The position numbers and the translations under genes are program-made. Shown in pieces: positions 24,901 through 34,307 of a stretch of 35,341 nucleotides of DNA. The notes below the pieces were generated by a model. That model searched no databases and had not been told where the DNA came from. It saw only the letters and a program-made list of their open reading frames with translations. Position 1 is the stretch's first letter, and every line of letters begins with the position of its first letter. This stretch comes from Fidelibacterota bacterium (lineage in GTDB: Bacteria > Marinisomatota > Marinisomatia > Marinisomatales > UBA1611): the NCBI GenBank assembly GCA_002718285.1, contig PBAR01000019.1, forward strand, positions 4,853 to 40,193. Direction: 5' to 3'.

Positions 24901-26976
24901 ATGAACAAAAACTCGCAATCTCCAAAAGGGGGAGGCTATCGACCTAGTAAAAAAGATAATAATCCAGATCAATTTCAATGGAAACGTGCTGGAAAAACAA
25001 GTCTGATTTGGATTAGTATTCTAATTTGCGCCATATATATTTCAGGATTATTAACTGATGCTGGCAAAAAAGAAATTGAAATAAAATATACTGATTATAA
25101 AGAATATCTAGAAAATGGTGAAATTCAAAAAGCAGTTGTTATTGGCAATGTTTTTCATGGGGAATTCAAATTACCTAGAACATTAAATACCGATCTTGGT
25201 GATTTGGATAATGTTACCAATTTTAAATTGACATTGCCGTTTATAGATAGATCTGTAATAGACGAATGGGATTCTGTTGAATTAAATTATACATTTAAAG
25301 AAAAAACTATTGATTGGACTGGCTATCTATTAAATATGTTACCTTGGTTACTTTTAATTGGTTTTTGGATATTTATGATTAAAAGAATGCAAGGTGGTGC
25401 TGGAGGTATGAAAGGTATCTTTAACTTTGGAAAAAGTAGAGCTTCCCTATGGACTTCAGATCAACCAGCAGTAACATTTAAAGATGTCGCAGGATGTGAA
25501 GAAGCGAAGGATGAATTAAAAGAAGTTATTGGTTTTTTAAAAAATCCAAAAAGATTTCAAAAATTAGGAGCGACTGTTCCAAAAGGAGCATTGCTGGTTG
25601 GATCCCCTGGAACAGGTAAGACATTATTAGCAAGGGCTGTTGCTGGAGAAGCAAATGTTCCTTTTTATAGTCTTAGCGGTGCAGATTTTGTTGAAATGTT
25701 TGTTGGCGTTGGTGCTTCTAGAGTTCGTGATCTTTTTGAACAAGCAAAGAAGACTTCTCCTTGTATTATATTTATCGATGAATTAGATGCAGTTGGTCGT
25801 CAGCGTGGTGCGGGAATTGGAGGTGGACATGATGAGCGAGAACAAACACTTAATGCTCTTCTTGTAGAAATGGATGGTTTTGATAATACTCAAAATGTAA
25901 TAGTAATTGCTGCTACAAATAGACCAGATGTGTTGGATAAGGCCCTTTTAAGACCAGGTCGATTTGATAGGCAGATTGTTGTAGATGTTCCCGACTATTT
26001 AGGAAGGCTGGGTATTTTAAAAGTTCACACAAAGAAAGTTGTCTTAAATCGTCGCAAAGTTGATTTAACATCCTTAGCTAAAGGGACTCCTGGTATGGTA
26101 GGTGCTGATCTTGCAAATATTGTTAATGAAGCAGCTCTTTTAGCTGCAAGAAAACGAAAAAAATCTATTGATAATGACGATTTTGAAGAGGCAAAAGACA
26201 AGGTAATGATGGGTATACAGAGGAAAAGTATGGTTTTATCCGAGGATGAAAAAGAAGTTACAGCTTACCATGAGGCTGGACATGCCCTTGTTGCTATGCG
26301 TACAAAAGGCGCGGATCCAGTTCATAAAATCACTATTATTCCTCGTGGTCGTGCAATGGGGATTACAATGCAGCTTCCTATTGATGAACGGCATGGATAT
26401 ACCCGCGAATATATTGAAGGAAGGCTTGCAATTCTTATGGGAGGTCGGAGTGCTGAGATGTTGATTTTTAACCAAATGACTACTGGTGCTGGTAATGATA
26501 TTGAACAAGCTACTGAAATTGCACGAAAGATGGTTGTTGAGTGGGGTATGAGTGATTTATTAGGACCCATGACATTTGGTAAAAAAAATGAAGAAATATT
26601 TCTTGGTAGAGAAATCCAATCGAATAAAGATTATAGTGATGTAACTGCACGTATGATCGATGAGGAAATCTCCAGGATTGTAAGGCAAGCTCAGCGTGTG
26701 TCTGAAGAAATTCTTAGAAAAGATATAGATTTACTTCGTAGGATAGCAAAAGAATTGCTCAAGTATGAAACCGTAGATTCCAGTGATCTTGATAAGATAA
26801 TCAAAGGGAAAAAATTAACCCGTAAGGTAAATGGGAAATCAATGCAAAAAACAAGAAGTAGAACACCTTCCAAGCATAGAAAGACTAGCCGTATACAGAA
26901 AAATAAGACAAACCCTAGTATTAAAGCAAATAGTGAAGATAAGAAAATAAAGAAGCAGCAACCCGCCAATAGATAG
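24901..26976 (+). CDS. ftsH: ATP-dependent zinc metalloprotease FtsH
   Basis: FtsH is the membrane-anchored AAA+ protease that removes damaged membrane proteins and some regulators. The 691-residue protein has helices at about 33-51 and 141-160 flanking a periplasmic domain. Walker A is GSPGTGKT at 234-241 (the usual form is GPPGTGKT), with Walker [11 protein letters not shown] and a second region of homology ([20 protein letters not shown]). The zinc site HEAGH is at 457-461. The C-terminal tail after about residue 645 is rich in lysine and looks disordered. It follows hpt by 21 bp and precedes folP by 18 bp. Confidence 0.97.
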   Translation: MNKNSQSPKGGGYRPSKKDNNPDQFQWKRAGKTSLIWISILICAIYISGLLTDAGKKEIEIKYTDYKEYLENGEIQKAVVIGNVFHGEFKLPRTLNTDLGDLDNVTNFKLTLPFIDRSVIDEWDSVELNYTFKEKTIDWTGYLLNMLPWLLLIGFWIFMIKRMQGGAGGMKGIFNFGKSRASLWTSDQPAVTFKDVAGCEEAKDELKEVIGFLKNPKRFQKLGATVPKGALLVGSPGTGKTLLARAVAGEANVPFYSLSGADFVEMFVGVGASRVRDLFEQAKKTSPCIIFIDELDAVGRQRGAGIGGGHDEREQTLNALLVEMDGFDNTQNVIVIAATNRPDVLDKALLRPGRFDRQIVVDVPDYLGRLGILKVHTKKVVLNRRKVDLTSLAKGTPGMVGADLANIVNEAALLAARKRKKSIDNDDFEEAKDKVMMGIQRKSMVLSEDEKEVTAYHEAGHALVAMRTKGADPVHKITIIPRGRAMGITMQLPIDERHGYTREYIEGRLAILMGGRSAEMLIFNQMTTGAGNDIEQATEIARKMVVEWGMSDLLGPMTFGKKNEEIFLGREIQSNKDYSDVTARMIDEEISRIVRQAQRVSEEILRKDIDLLRRIAKELLKYETVDSSDLDKIIKGKKLTRKVNGKSMQKTRSRTPSKHRKTSRIQKNKTNPSIKANSEDKKIKKQQPANR

Positions 26977-26994
26977 ATATTTAATGATCCGTGA

Positions 26995-27828
26995 ATGAAA
27001 AAATTAGATTTCGAAGATTGGTATTGTAACACCGATCGAGAAACCCTTGTAATGGGTGTGCTGAATATAACTCCAGACTCCTTTAGTGACGGGGGCCTCT
27101 ATTTAAAGCAAGAAGAAGCTATTAAGCGAGCTTCATACATGTTACAAAATGGAGCAGATATAATTGATATAGGTGGAGAATCGTCAAGGCCAGGCGCAGA
27201 ACCTATTGATATCCATGCTGAAATTGAAAGAGTGATCCCTATTATCCAAGAAATACGTGTTAAATATCCAAATTGTTTAATATCCATAGATAGCTATAAA
27301 CCAGCTGTTGTAAGAAAAGCAATAATAGCAGGTGCGAATATAATTAATGATATAAGTGGCCTTACTTTTGATAATTCTATGATTGATTTAGTAATTGAAA
27401 CAAAGGTTCCAATAATTATTATGCATATGAAAGGGACACCTCAAAATATGCAATTAGACCCAAAGTATGATGATTTGTTATCAGATGTTTTATCATTTTT
27501 TCGTAATCAAATAAAAAAATTAGAACCAAAGAATTCTAAGATCATTTTAGATCCTGGAATTGGTTTTGGGAAAACATTAGATCATAATTTTTCATTGATA
27601 AAAAATTTAGGAAAAATCTGTGATCTAGGTTTCCCAGTATTAATAGGGCCAAGTAGAAAATCGTTTATTGGTCATACCTTGAATCTCCCCGTTGAAAAAA
27701 GGATAGAGGGAACTGCTGCATCAGTTTGTGCAGGGATATTAAATGGCGCTAGAATTATTCGTGTTCATGATGTTATGGAGATGAAGAGAGTCGTAACAAT
27801 TACGGAAAAGATAATTACTGCTATATGA
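26995..27828 (+). CDS. folP: Dihydropteroate synthase
   Basis: FolP joins p-aminobenzoate to 6-hydroxymethyl-dihydropterin diphosphate in folate synthesis and is the sulfonamide target. The 277-residue protein shows the family motifs in order: VMGVLNITPDSFSDGG, GGESSRPGA, ISIDSYKP, NDISG, MHMKGTPQNMQ, ILDPGIGFGKT, PVLIGPSRKSFIG and RIEGTAA. No resistance-type insertion in the PABA loop is evident by eye. The last four bases (ATGA) overlap the start of cdaA. A folP-cdaA pair is a recurrent arrangement in several bacterial phyla, as far as I recall. Confidence 0.95.
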   Translation: MKKLDFEDWYCNTDRETLVMGVLNITPDSFSDGGLYLKQEEAIKRASYMLQNGADIIDIGGESSRPGAEPIDIHAEIERVIPIIQEIRVKYPNCLISIDSYKPAVVRKAIIAGANIINDISGLTFDNSMIDLVIETKVPIIIMHMKGTPQNMQLDPKYDDLLSDVLSFFRNQIKKLEPKNSKIILDPGIGFGKTLDHNFSLIKNLGKICDLGFPVLIGPSRKSFIGHTLNLPVEKRIEGTAASVCAGILNGARIIRVHDVMEMKRVVTITEKIITAI

Positions 27829-28604
27829 TATTATTTAAAGTAGGTTTTTTAACCATAACATTATTTGATCTTATTGATTTATTTATTGTAACTCTAATCT
27901 TCTATAGAGTTTACTATTACTTCAGAGGTACTCGCGCTGGACAGATGCTTGTTGGATTAATTATACTTCTAATCTCGTCATTTCTATTCAACGCACTTGG
28001 TTTAAGTGCTACTTCTTGGTTAGTGAATCAATTCCAGACTGTATGGGTAGTTGCATTTGTAATTCTTTTTCAACCCGAAATCCGCAGATTATTAATTTAT
28101 GTTGGGCAAACCAAATTTTTTAGAATTATATTTCGAACAGGATCATCACCAAGGTCACTAGAGGCAGTTGTAGAAGCTTCTTTGAAGCTTTCTGAAAGAA
28201 GGTGGGGTGCATTAATTGTGCTCCAGCGGGAAACTGGTCTTCGTTCATATAAGGAAACTGGTACATCCATGAAAGCAGAAGTCTCAGCGCAATTATTACT
28301 TTCTATATTTAACCCTAATGCACCATTGCATGATGGTGCTGTAATATTACAAAATACATTAATAGAAGCTGCAGGATGCATTCTACCTTTAACAGAAAGT
28401 TCAATGGTATTTCCAGAAATGGGTACCCGCCATAGGGCTGCTTTGGGAATTACTGAAGAGTCTGATGCTGTTGTTGTTGTTGTTTCTGAAGAGAGAGGTA
28501 ATATTTCTGTTGCCGAAAATGGTCGTTTCGTTTTTTTGGATATGGATGAAATGAAACTCCGTCGATATTTAAATGAGAGTTTATTTATTTCTTCTGGTGA
28601 TTGA
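27825..28604 (+). CDS. cdaA: Diadenylate cyclase CdaA
   Basis: CdaA makes the second messenger c-di-AMP from two ATP at the inner membrane. The 259-residue protein has two to three helices within residues 1-82 (including LFDLIDLFIVTLIFYRVY) and then the DAC domain. The two catalytic motifs are DGA at 170-172 (LHDGAVI) and RHR at 202-204 (GTRHRAALGI), with EESDAVVVVVSEERG following. The usual Firmicutes partner CdaR and glmM are not adjacent; prfB follows. c-di-AMP controls K+ and osmolyte balance, which would fit a salt-living cell. The gene is coupled to folP by a 4-bp overlap. Confidence 0.94.
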   Translation: MILFKVGFLTITLFDLIDLFIVTLIFYRVYYYFRGTRAGQMLVGLIILLISSFLFNALGLSATSWLVNQFQTVWVVAFVILFQPEIRRLLIYVGQTKFFRIIFRTGSSPRSLEAVVEASLKLSERRWGALIVLQRETGLRSYKETGTSMKAEVSAQLLLSIFNPNAPLHDGAVILQNTLIEAAGCILPLTESSMVFPEMGTRHRAALGITEESDAVVVVVSEERGNISVAENGRFVFLDMDEMKLRRYLNESLFISSGD

Positions 28605-28628
28605 TATTATCAGATTAGATATTTAATT

Positions 28629-28644
28629 GGAACTCTATAGTTCC
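28629..28644 (+). promoter_or_regulatory. Small hairpin upstream of prfB
   Basis: GGAACT and AGTTCC form a perfect 6-bp stem with a CTAT loop between cdaA and prfB, flanked by AATT/TTAAATTTT. It ends 12 bases before the preferred prfB start. It may be a weak terminator for cdaA (only a broken T run follows) or affect ribosome access to prfB. Confidence 0.35.
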
Positions 28645-28656
28645 TTAAATTTTCGG

Positions 28657-29767
28657 GTGGATTTAGCTGATCTGAAAGAGCGTTTTACTCAAGTAAAAAA
28701 AAAATATATTGAATTACGGAGGTATCTTTGACCTTGATTCACTAGAAACTTCACTGAGTAAATTGCAAGAAAAATCTTCGGATTCAAATTTTTGGAATAA
28801 TAGTAATCGTGCTTCATCTATTCTAAAAAAAATATCCCGTATTGAAAAAGAAATTTACGTATGGCAGGATCTTTCCAGGTATTATGATGACATGGGAATT
28901 TTATTTGAATTTGCGGATGCTGGGGATGTGGATTTAAATGAAATTCAGACTGAATTAAATCATTTTGAAGCAAAAATAGAGGAAATTGAGCTTAAGCATT
29001 TGCTTGGTAGATCAGAAGACACTAAAAATGCTATTTTTACTATTCATCCTGGAGCTGGTGGAACTGAAAGCCAAGATTGGGCACAAATGCTATATCGAAT
29101 GTATAGAAGATGGGCTGATCGGCAAGAATTTAACATAGAATTAATTGATTATCAGCAAGGTGAAGAAGCTGGAATAAAGGATGTAGCATTTGAGATTAAA
29201 GGAAACTATGCTTTTGGATTATCAAAATCAGAAGCGGGCGTTCATCGTTTAGTTAGGATTTCTCCATTTGATTCTAATAGCCGTCGCCATACATCTTTTG
29301 CTTCTGTATTTGTATACCCTGCATTAGATGATGAAATTGAAATAGATTTAAATTTGAATGACGTTAGAATTGATACATATAGAGCAAGTGGCGCTGGTGG
29401 GCAACATGTAAATAAAACGGATTCGGCCGTTCGAATCACACATATTCCATCTGGAATTGTTGCTCAGTGTCAGAATCAAAGATCTCAACATAAAAATAAA
29501 AATCAGGCGATGAAAATACTCAAGTCTAGACTTTATCAATTAGAATTGGATAAGGAGAAAGAAAAAAATAGGGAACTCCAGGATAAAAAACTGGATATAG
29601 GATGGGGTAGCCAGATTCGATCGTATGTTTTTCATCCCTACAATATGGTTAAAGATCATCGTACAAAAGTAGAAACTGGGAATACTCAGGCTGTAATGGA
29701 TGGGGGTATAAATAAATTTATACGTGCCTTTTTGTTCAATGAAATGGAATTAAAAAAACCAAAATAA
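28657..29767 (+). CDS. prfB: Peptide chain release factor 2, with programmed +1 frameshift
   Basis: RF2 ends translation at UGA and UAA. It is encoded in two frames. The first, from GTG at 28657, gives 24 codons ending RRYL and then TGA at 28729. A +1 shift at CTT joins it to the second frame at GAC (28730). The product has 369 residues, matching other RF2 proteins. The codon-recognition SPF motif falls at 202-204 and the catalytic GGQ at 247-249 (GAGGQHVNK), within three residues of their E. coli positions. The start is uncertain: the only other in-frame choice is TTG at 28627, as TAA at 28624 blocks anything earlier. A start within the second frame (28709) would miss the N-terminus. lysS follows. 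Confidence 0.95.
28717..28732 (+). other. prfB: Programmed +1 ribosomal frameshift site of prfB
   Basis: The sequence CGGAGGTATCTTTGAC contains a Shine-Dalgarno-like GGAGG (28718-28722), three bases of spacing, the slippery CTT, the TGA stop and the C that makes termination poor. This matches the classic E. coli element (AGGGGG-TAT-CTT-TGA-C) in layout. Low RF2 slows termination at TGA and promotes slippage, so the enzyme regulates its own synthesis. Confidence 0.95.
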
Positions 29768-29781
29768 TTCAAGGAATAATT

Positions 29782-31278
29782 ATGAAGGAAGATCAAAAAA
29801 GCTTAAGACAGATAATTGATTTTAGAATTGAAAAATTACAACAACTTCGTGGTATGGGAATTAACCCTTATCCTCATAAATATAAGCCTACCCATAAAAG
29901 TAACTATATCAAGAATAATTATTCCGAAATGGAAAGTAAAATTGTAAAAATTGCTGGTAGAATTATGGCATTGAGGAGAATGGGTAAGGCTGCCTTCGCT
30001 CAGGTTATGGATTCTGAAGGTAAAATACAGTTTTTTATTCGGAAAGACGATGTTGGTTTGGAGATGTACGATCTTTTTAAATTGTTAGATATTGGTGACT
30101 ATGTTGGTATTGAAGGTTATATTTTTACTACTAAAACAGGAGAAATATCAGTATATACTGATATTTTGACTTTATTATCTAAGAGTATTAGGCCACTGCC
30201 AATTGTCAAAGAAAAAGATGGGAAAACCTTTGACGCGTTTGATGATAAAGAACAGCGATATAGGAATAGACACCTAGATCTAATTGTTAATCCAGATACT
30301 CGTGAGACATTTGTAAATCGTGCAAAAATTATAAAATCAATCCGAAATTATCTGGATGATAGAGATTTCCTTGAAGTAGAAACTCCAGTTTTACAACCAA
30401 TATATGGGGGTGCAAACGCTCGTCCTTTCACTACCCATTATAATGCTCTTGATCAGACTTTTTATTTGAGGATTGCAGATGAATTATACCTTAAAAGGCT
30501 GATTGTTGGTGGTTTTGACCGAGTTTATGAAATTTCCAAGGATTTTCGCAATGAGGGTATGGATCGTAATCATAATCCAGAATTTACTATGCTTGAATTT
30601 TATTGGGCTTATTCAGATTATAAGGATAATATGGATCTTGTCGAAAATATTATACGCCAAGCAGGGGAAACTATTGGAATAAAGAAAGTCAATTGGGGAG
30701 GCATGGAAATAAATCTTTCAAATCCTTTTCAAAGGCTCTCTTTTTTTGATTTGATAAAAGATGTAATTGGTCACGATTTGATGAATGCTTCTGAAACTGA
30801 AATAAAAGCAGTATGTGAAAAATGTAAAATTGAAATTTCTGGAAAAAATAATTATGGACAAATGCTGGATGAACTAATGAGTAAATTAGTGGAGCCCGAA
30901 TTAATACAACCTACTTTCATTACTGATTATCCAAAAGCAATATCACCGCTTGCTAAAGAGCATCGAAATAGGAATGCAAAAATTGTGGAAAGATTTGAAT
31001 TGTTTATTGGAGGTGCTGAATTTGCCAATGCATTCACTGAGTTAAATGATCCTGTTGATCAACGTGAAAGGTTGGAAGCTCAAGCTGTTTTGAAAAAACT
31101 TGGTGATGAAGAAGCACAGCCATTGGATGAAAATTTTATACAAGCAGTGGAATATGGAATGCCGCCTACAGGTGGTGGTGTAGGAATTGGTATAGATAGA
31201 CTCACCATGCTTCTTACAGAAAATCGATGGATAAAAGATGTAATTTTATTCCCTGCAATGAGAACTAAAAACCCCTGA
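29782..31278 (+). CDS. lysS: Lysyl-tRNA synthetase, class II
   Basis: LysS charges tRNA(Lys). The 498-residue protein has an N-terminal OB-fold anticodon-binding domain (about residues 50-150, including VKIAGRIMALRRMGKAAFA). The class II core has motif 1 around FLEVETPVLQP, motif 2 FRNEGMDRNHNPEFTM and motif 3 GGGVGIGIDRLTMLL. A GGANARPF segment precedes the active site, as in other LysRS-II. ATG 29782 follows AAGGAAT, a weak ribosome site. The end is 3 bp before the next gene. prfB-lysS adjacency is common in bacteria. Confidence 0.96.
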   Translation: MKEDQKSLRQIIDFRIEKLQQLRGMGINPYPHKYKPTHKSNYIKNNYSEMESKIVKIAGRIMALRRMGKAAFAQVMDSEGKIQFFIRKDDVGLEMYDLFKLLDIGDYVGIEGYIFTTKTGEISVYTDILTLLSKSIRPLPIVKEKDGKTFDAFDDKEQRYRNRHLDLIVNPDTRETFVNRAKIIKSIRNYLDDRDFLEVETPVLQPIYGGANARPFTTHYNALDQTFYLRIADELYLKRLIVGGFDRVYEISKDFRNEGMDRNHNPEFTMLEFYWAYSDYKDNMDLVENIIRQAGETIGIKKVNWGGMEINLSNPFQRLSFFDLIKDVIGHDLMNASETEIKAVCEKCKIEISGKNNYGQMLDELMSKLVEPELIQPTFITDYPKAISPLAKEHRNRNAKIVERFELFIGGAEFANAFTELNDPVDQRERLEAQAVLKKLGDEEAQPLDENFIQAVEYGMPPTGGGVGIGIDRLTMLLTENRWIKDVILFPAMRTKNP

Positions 31279-31281
31279 AGA

Positions 31282-32460
31282 ATGCTATTAAGTTTTCGGC
31301 TTGCTTTTCGCTACCTGTTATCTCCAGAAAAAGGTAGTTTTTCATCCTTTTCCAGTTGGTTAGCCATAACTGGTTTAGGTATTGGTGTTGCTTCTTTAAT
31401 GCTAACTGCAAGCATCATCCATGGTTTTGAAATAACAGTTTCCAAAAAAATTTCTTCTTTTGATGGTATAGCTCGTTTAGAACATATTCTTGGGAATACT
31501 ATTTCTTTTTCAGATAAAAAATTAAGTTTATTTATTACTGACAATTCTAAATATTATGATATCCATCCTTTTATTCGAGGAATGTGTATGGTTCGTTCTG
31601 GACCAAATGCAAATGGTATTATAATTGAAGGTGCCAATGAACTACCTCCCAGGCTTTCTATTGATTGGATAGATTCAAGATCTGCAAAGAAGCTAGGACA
31701 AGGCGAAATTATTTTAGGAAAACAATTGGGTAACCTATTAAAAATAAAAGACAATAAAATTATTTATGTGCAATATATAGATGGGACAGTTTTAAGAAAA
31801 ATTAAGTCATTTAAAATAGTAGGTTTTTATAACTCTGGATTATCTGAATATGACAAAACCCTTGCTTATATAGGAATTAAAGATGCGCAAACTTTACTCG
31901 GTTACAACAATGATAGTGTAACTGGTTTAGTATTTTATTCTAAAGACAAGATTAATCAAAAATTGCCTAATGTATCTTATCCATATGTTTTAGAAACTTG
32001 GTATCAAAGGCATGCATTACTTTTTGAATGGATACAGATCCAGCGTTGGCCAGCATTTATTATGTTTGGACTAATTGTTTTCGTTGGGATTGTAAATATT
32101 ATATCTGCATTATCAATGATCATTATAGAAAAAAAAGCTCAGATTGGGATACTTGTTGCACAGGGTTTTTCTCGATCAAAAATTAAAATGTTATTTATGA
32201 TGCAAGGTGGATTGATAGGAATTTTAGGAAGTTTACTTGGAGGACTTACTGCATTATTGCTGATAACTTTACAATTAAAATTTAAATTACTAACCATATC
32301 TGAAGAAATTTATTTTATGGATAAAATCCCTATGGCATTTGACAAGCCAATATTTATGACTATTCTTATACTATCCTATATTTTTTGTATGATAGCATCT
32401 TGGTGGCCCAGTAAAGCTATATATAAGCTGAAACCTGCAGAATGTCTTTTGTACGAGTGA
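31282..32460 (+). CDS. lolC/E: LolC/LolE-type lipoprotein-releasing permease, first copy
   Basis: An FtsX-type permease of 392 residues, predicted to release mature lipoproteins from the inner membrane together with LolD. It has the N-terminal motif FRLAFRYLLSPEKGSF and a first helix to about residue 45 ending ASIIHGFE. A periplasmic domain follows to about 255, then three helices with the FtsX stretch IIEKKAQIGILVAQGFSRSKIKM. It starts 3 bp after lysS and overlaps the next permease by 19 bp. Which copy is LolC and which LolE cannot be told by eye. Confidence 0.85.
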   Translation: MLLSFRLAFRYLLSPEKGSFSSFSSWLAITGLGIGVASLMLTASIIHGFEITVSKKISSFDGIARLEHILGNTISFSDKKLSLFITDNSKYYDIHPFIRGMCMVRSGPNANGIIIEGANELPPRLSIDWIDSRSAKKLGQGEIILGKQLGNLLKIKDNKIIYVQYIDGTVLRKIKSFKIVGFYNSGLSEYDKTLAYIGIKDAQTLLGYNNDSVTGLVFYSKDKINQKLPNVSYPYVLETWYQRHALLFEWIQIQRWPAFIMFGLIVFVGIVNIISALSMIIIEKKAQIGILVAQGFSRSKIKMLFMMQGGLIGILGSLLGGLTALLLITLQLKFKLLTISEEIYFMDKIPMAFDKPIFMTILILSYIFCMIASWWPSKAIYKLKPAECLLYE

Positions 32461-33632
32461 ATTTAATTACTTTAATTACAAATAGATTTTCAGATTCCCC
32501 TGTTGGTCATGGTCGAGTTACGGGAATTCTATCTATGGTGGGGATGGGAGTTGGATGTTTTGCTCTAATTATTGCGCTTTCAATTATTAATGGGTTTGAA
32601 TCTATAGTTAAATCAAAATTAAAGGACTTTAACGGTGATTTAAGATTATCTGGGTTTATTAATGATTTAGAAATAGAAAACTTAAGAAAAATCCCTGGTG
32701 TAATCTCTGTTATGCCTTATATGGAGCGTAAAGGATTGATAAGTAATAATAAAGATTACAGAGTAGTATCCTTAAAAGCTGTAGATATGAATAAATTCGA
32801 TGATTTTTATGCGCTTAATCTTAATGGTGGGATACCCTCAGAAGATGGTATTTTAATTGGGAAGGACCTTGCATATCGGTTAGGTAAAGATATAGGGGAT
32901 GAGATTGAAATCAGTAGTCCTATTGATCAATCCTTTATCCTTGGATTTCCACCAAAGAAAAAAGCAAAGATTGATGGCATTTTTTCCACAAGAATCCTTG
33001 ACTATGATGATAAATTTGTTTTTGTTCCTTTAAAAATTGGTTATTCTTTATTTAATCGCAAAAGCAAACTTGATGGTTTTGATGTGAGGTTAAGTCCTAA
33101 TATTGATATTGAAGCTTGGAAAAATATAAATATAGCTAATTTACCAAATGAGATTTCACTGCAAACCTGGCAAGATTTGAATAGATCTTTAGTTGATGCT
33201 ATGAAGCTTGAACGATTAGCAACAGTTATAATATTAAGTTTAATATTTCTTGTTGCGGCATTTAATCTTGCGGCGTCGTTATCATTAATTTCAATACTGA
33301 AAGTTAAAGAAACTGGTATTTTACGAATCATGGGAGCGTCTAATACTTTAGTAAGGAAAATTATACTAACTATGGGATTAGCAAAAGGGATTAAAGGAGC
33401 CTTATTAGGTGTAATTATTGGTATAGTTATTGTTTGTTTTCAGTCTATTACTGGAATTATTCCAATCCCATCAGATATATATTTTACTAGTTCTTTACCA
33501 ATGATTATCTATACTAAAGATGTGATTATAATCTGTTTTATTGCTCTTTTTTTTATATTTATATCTTCTTTGATCGCAAGCCAGAAAGTAACTCATATAA
33601 AACCAAAGGATGCTTTGCAATGGGTAAAATAA
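32442..33632 (+). CDS. lolC/E: LolC/LolE-type lipoprotein-releasing permease, second copy
   Basis: The second FtsX-type permease, 396 residues, with the same layout as its neighbour: one N-terminal helix (about 27-47, ending IALSIINGFES), a periplasmic domain to about 265, and three C-terminal helices. The cytoplasmic motif LKVKETGILRIMGASNTLVRK is nearer the typical LolC/E form than that of the first copy. The two proteins are clearly divergent, so they probably form a heterodimer as in LolCDE rather than a recent duplication. The start overlaps the upstream gene, and the end overlaps lolD by 13 bp. Confidence 0.87.
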   Translation: MSFVRVNLITLITNRFSDSPVGHGRVTGILSMVGMGVGCFALIIALSIINGFESIVKSKLKDFNGDLRLSGFINDLEIENLRKIPGVISVMPYMERKGLISNNKDYRVVSLKAVDMNKFDDFYALNLNGGIPSEDGILIGKDLAYRLGKDIGDEIEISSPIDQSFILGFPPKKKAKIDGIFSTRILDYDDKFVFVPLKIGYSLFNRKSKLDGFDVRLSPNIDIEAWKNINIANLPNEISLQTWQDLNRSLVDAMKLERLATVIILSLIFLVAAFNLAASLSLISILKVKETGILRIMGASNTLVRKIILTMGLAKGIKGALLGVIIGIVIVCFQSITGIIPIPSDIYFTSSLPMIIYTKDVIIICFIALFFIFISSLIASQKVTHIKPKDALQWVK

Positions 33633-34300
33633 TATTAGAAGCTTCGAATATCAATAAATCATTTATTAATGGAGCAAATAAACTAAATGTTCTAACAGAT
33701 TTATCTTTAAAATTGGAAGAAGGGAAAATTATTACAATTATGGGGCAATCAGGTGTTGGGAAATCAACATTGCTTAGTATTTTAGGAACTTTGGATTCAC
33801 CCGATACTGGATTAATAAAAATCAATGGCCGTAATGTCGAAAAATTAAATGAAGATGAATTGTGTTTGCTAAGGAATAAAGAATTAGGTTTTATATTCCA
33901 ATTTCATCATCTTTTACCGGAGTTCACTGCTTTAGAAAATATTCTTATGCCTAGTTGGATATCAAATAATGAGAATGTTTCTAATAATCATGCTCTTGAT
34001 TTATTATCAAAAGTGGATCTGATAGATCGTAAAGACCATTATCCTAATCAGTTATCAGGAGGTGAAAGATGCAGAGTAGCTGTTCTTAGGGCTATAATTA
34101 ATAAACCAAGCCTAGTAATGGCGGATGAACCTACGGGAAACCTCGATCTAAAAAATTCAGAAAAACTAATTGATCTTTTGGTAGAAATAAACAAAAATTT
34201 TGGCCAATCAATTGTAATGACAACACATAATCCTGAAGTTGCCAATATTGGCGATTATAGGTTAGTACTAAATGATGGAAAACTAAAACCTTATAAATGA
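33620..34300 (+). CDS. lolD: ABC transporter ATPase LolD
   Basis: The ATPase that drives the adjacent LolC/E-type permeases. The 226-residue protein shows Walker [10 protein letters not shown] at about residues 42-50, a Q-loop ([21 protein letters not shown], typical of LolD/MacB ATPases), the ABC signature LSGGE, Walker [12 protein letters not shown] and the switch histidine in TTHNPE. It starts 13 bp inside the second permease. Because the three genes are tightly coupled, LolD is a better fit than FtsE or MacB, although the permeases and ATPase of MacB-like systems are related. Confidence 0.91.
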   Translation: MGKIILEASNINKSFINGANKLNVLTDLSLKLEEGKIITIMGQSGVGKSTLLSILGTLDSPDTGLIKINGRNVEKLNEDELCLLRNKELGFIFQFHHLLPEFTALENILMPSWISNNENVSNNHALDLLSKVDLIDRKDHYPNQLSGGERCRVAVLRAIINKPSLVMADEPTGNLDLKNSEKLIDLLVEINKNFGQSIVMTTHNPEVANIGDYRLVLNDGKLKPYK

Positions 34301-34307
34301 TAAAGAT

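Noticed and set aside
26236..27032. Several overlapping open frames on both strands over the ftsH and folP region
   Set aside because: They are antisense or out-of-frame shadows of the HEAGH region and lysine-rich tail of FtsH; no independent signals.
28709..29767. RF2 starting in the second frame at TTG 28709
   Set aside because: This start lies within the frameshift element itself; the conserved N-terminal part is in the other frame and joins through CTT-TGA-C.
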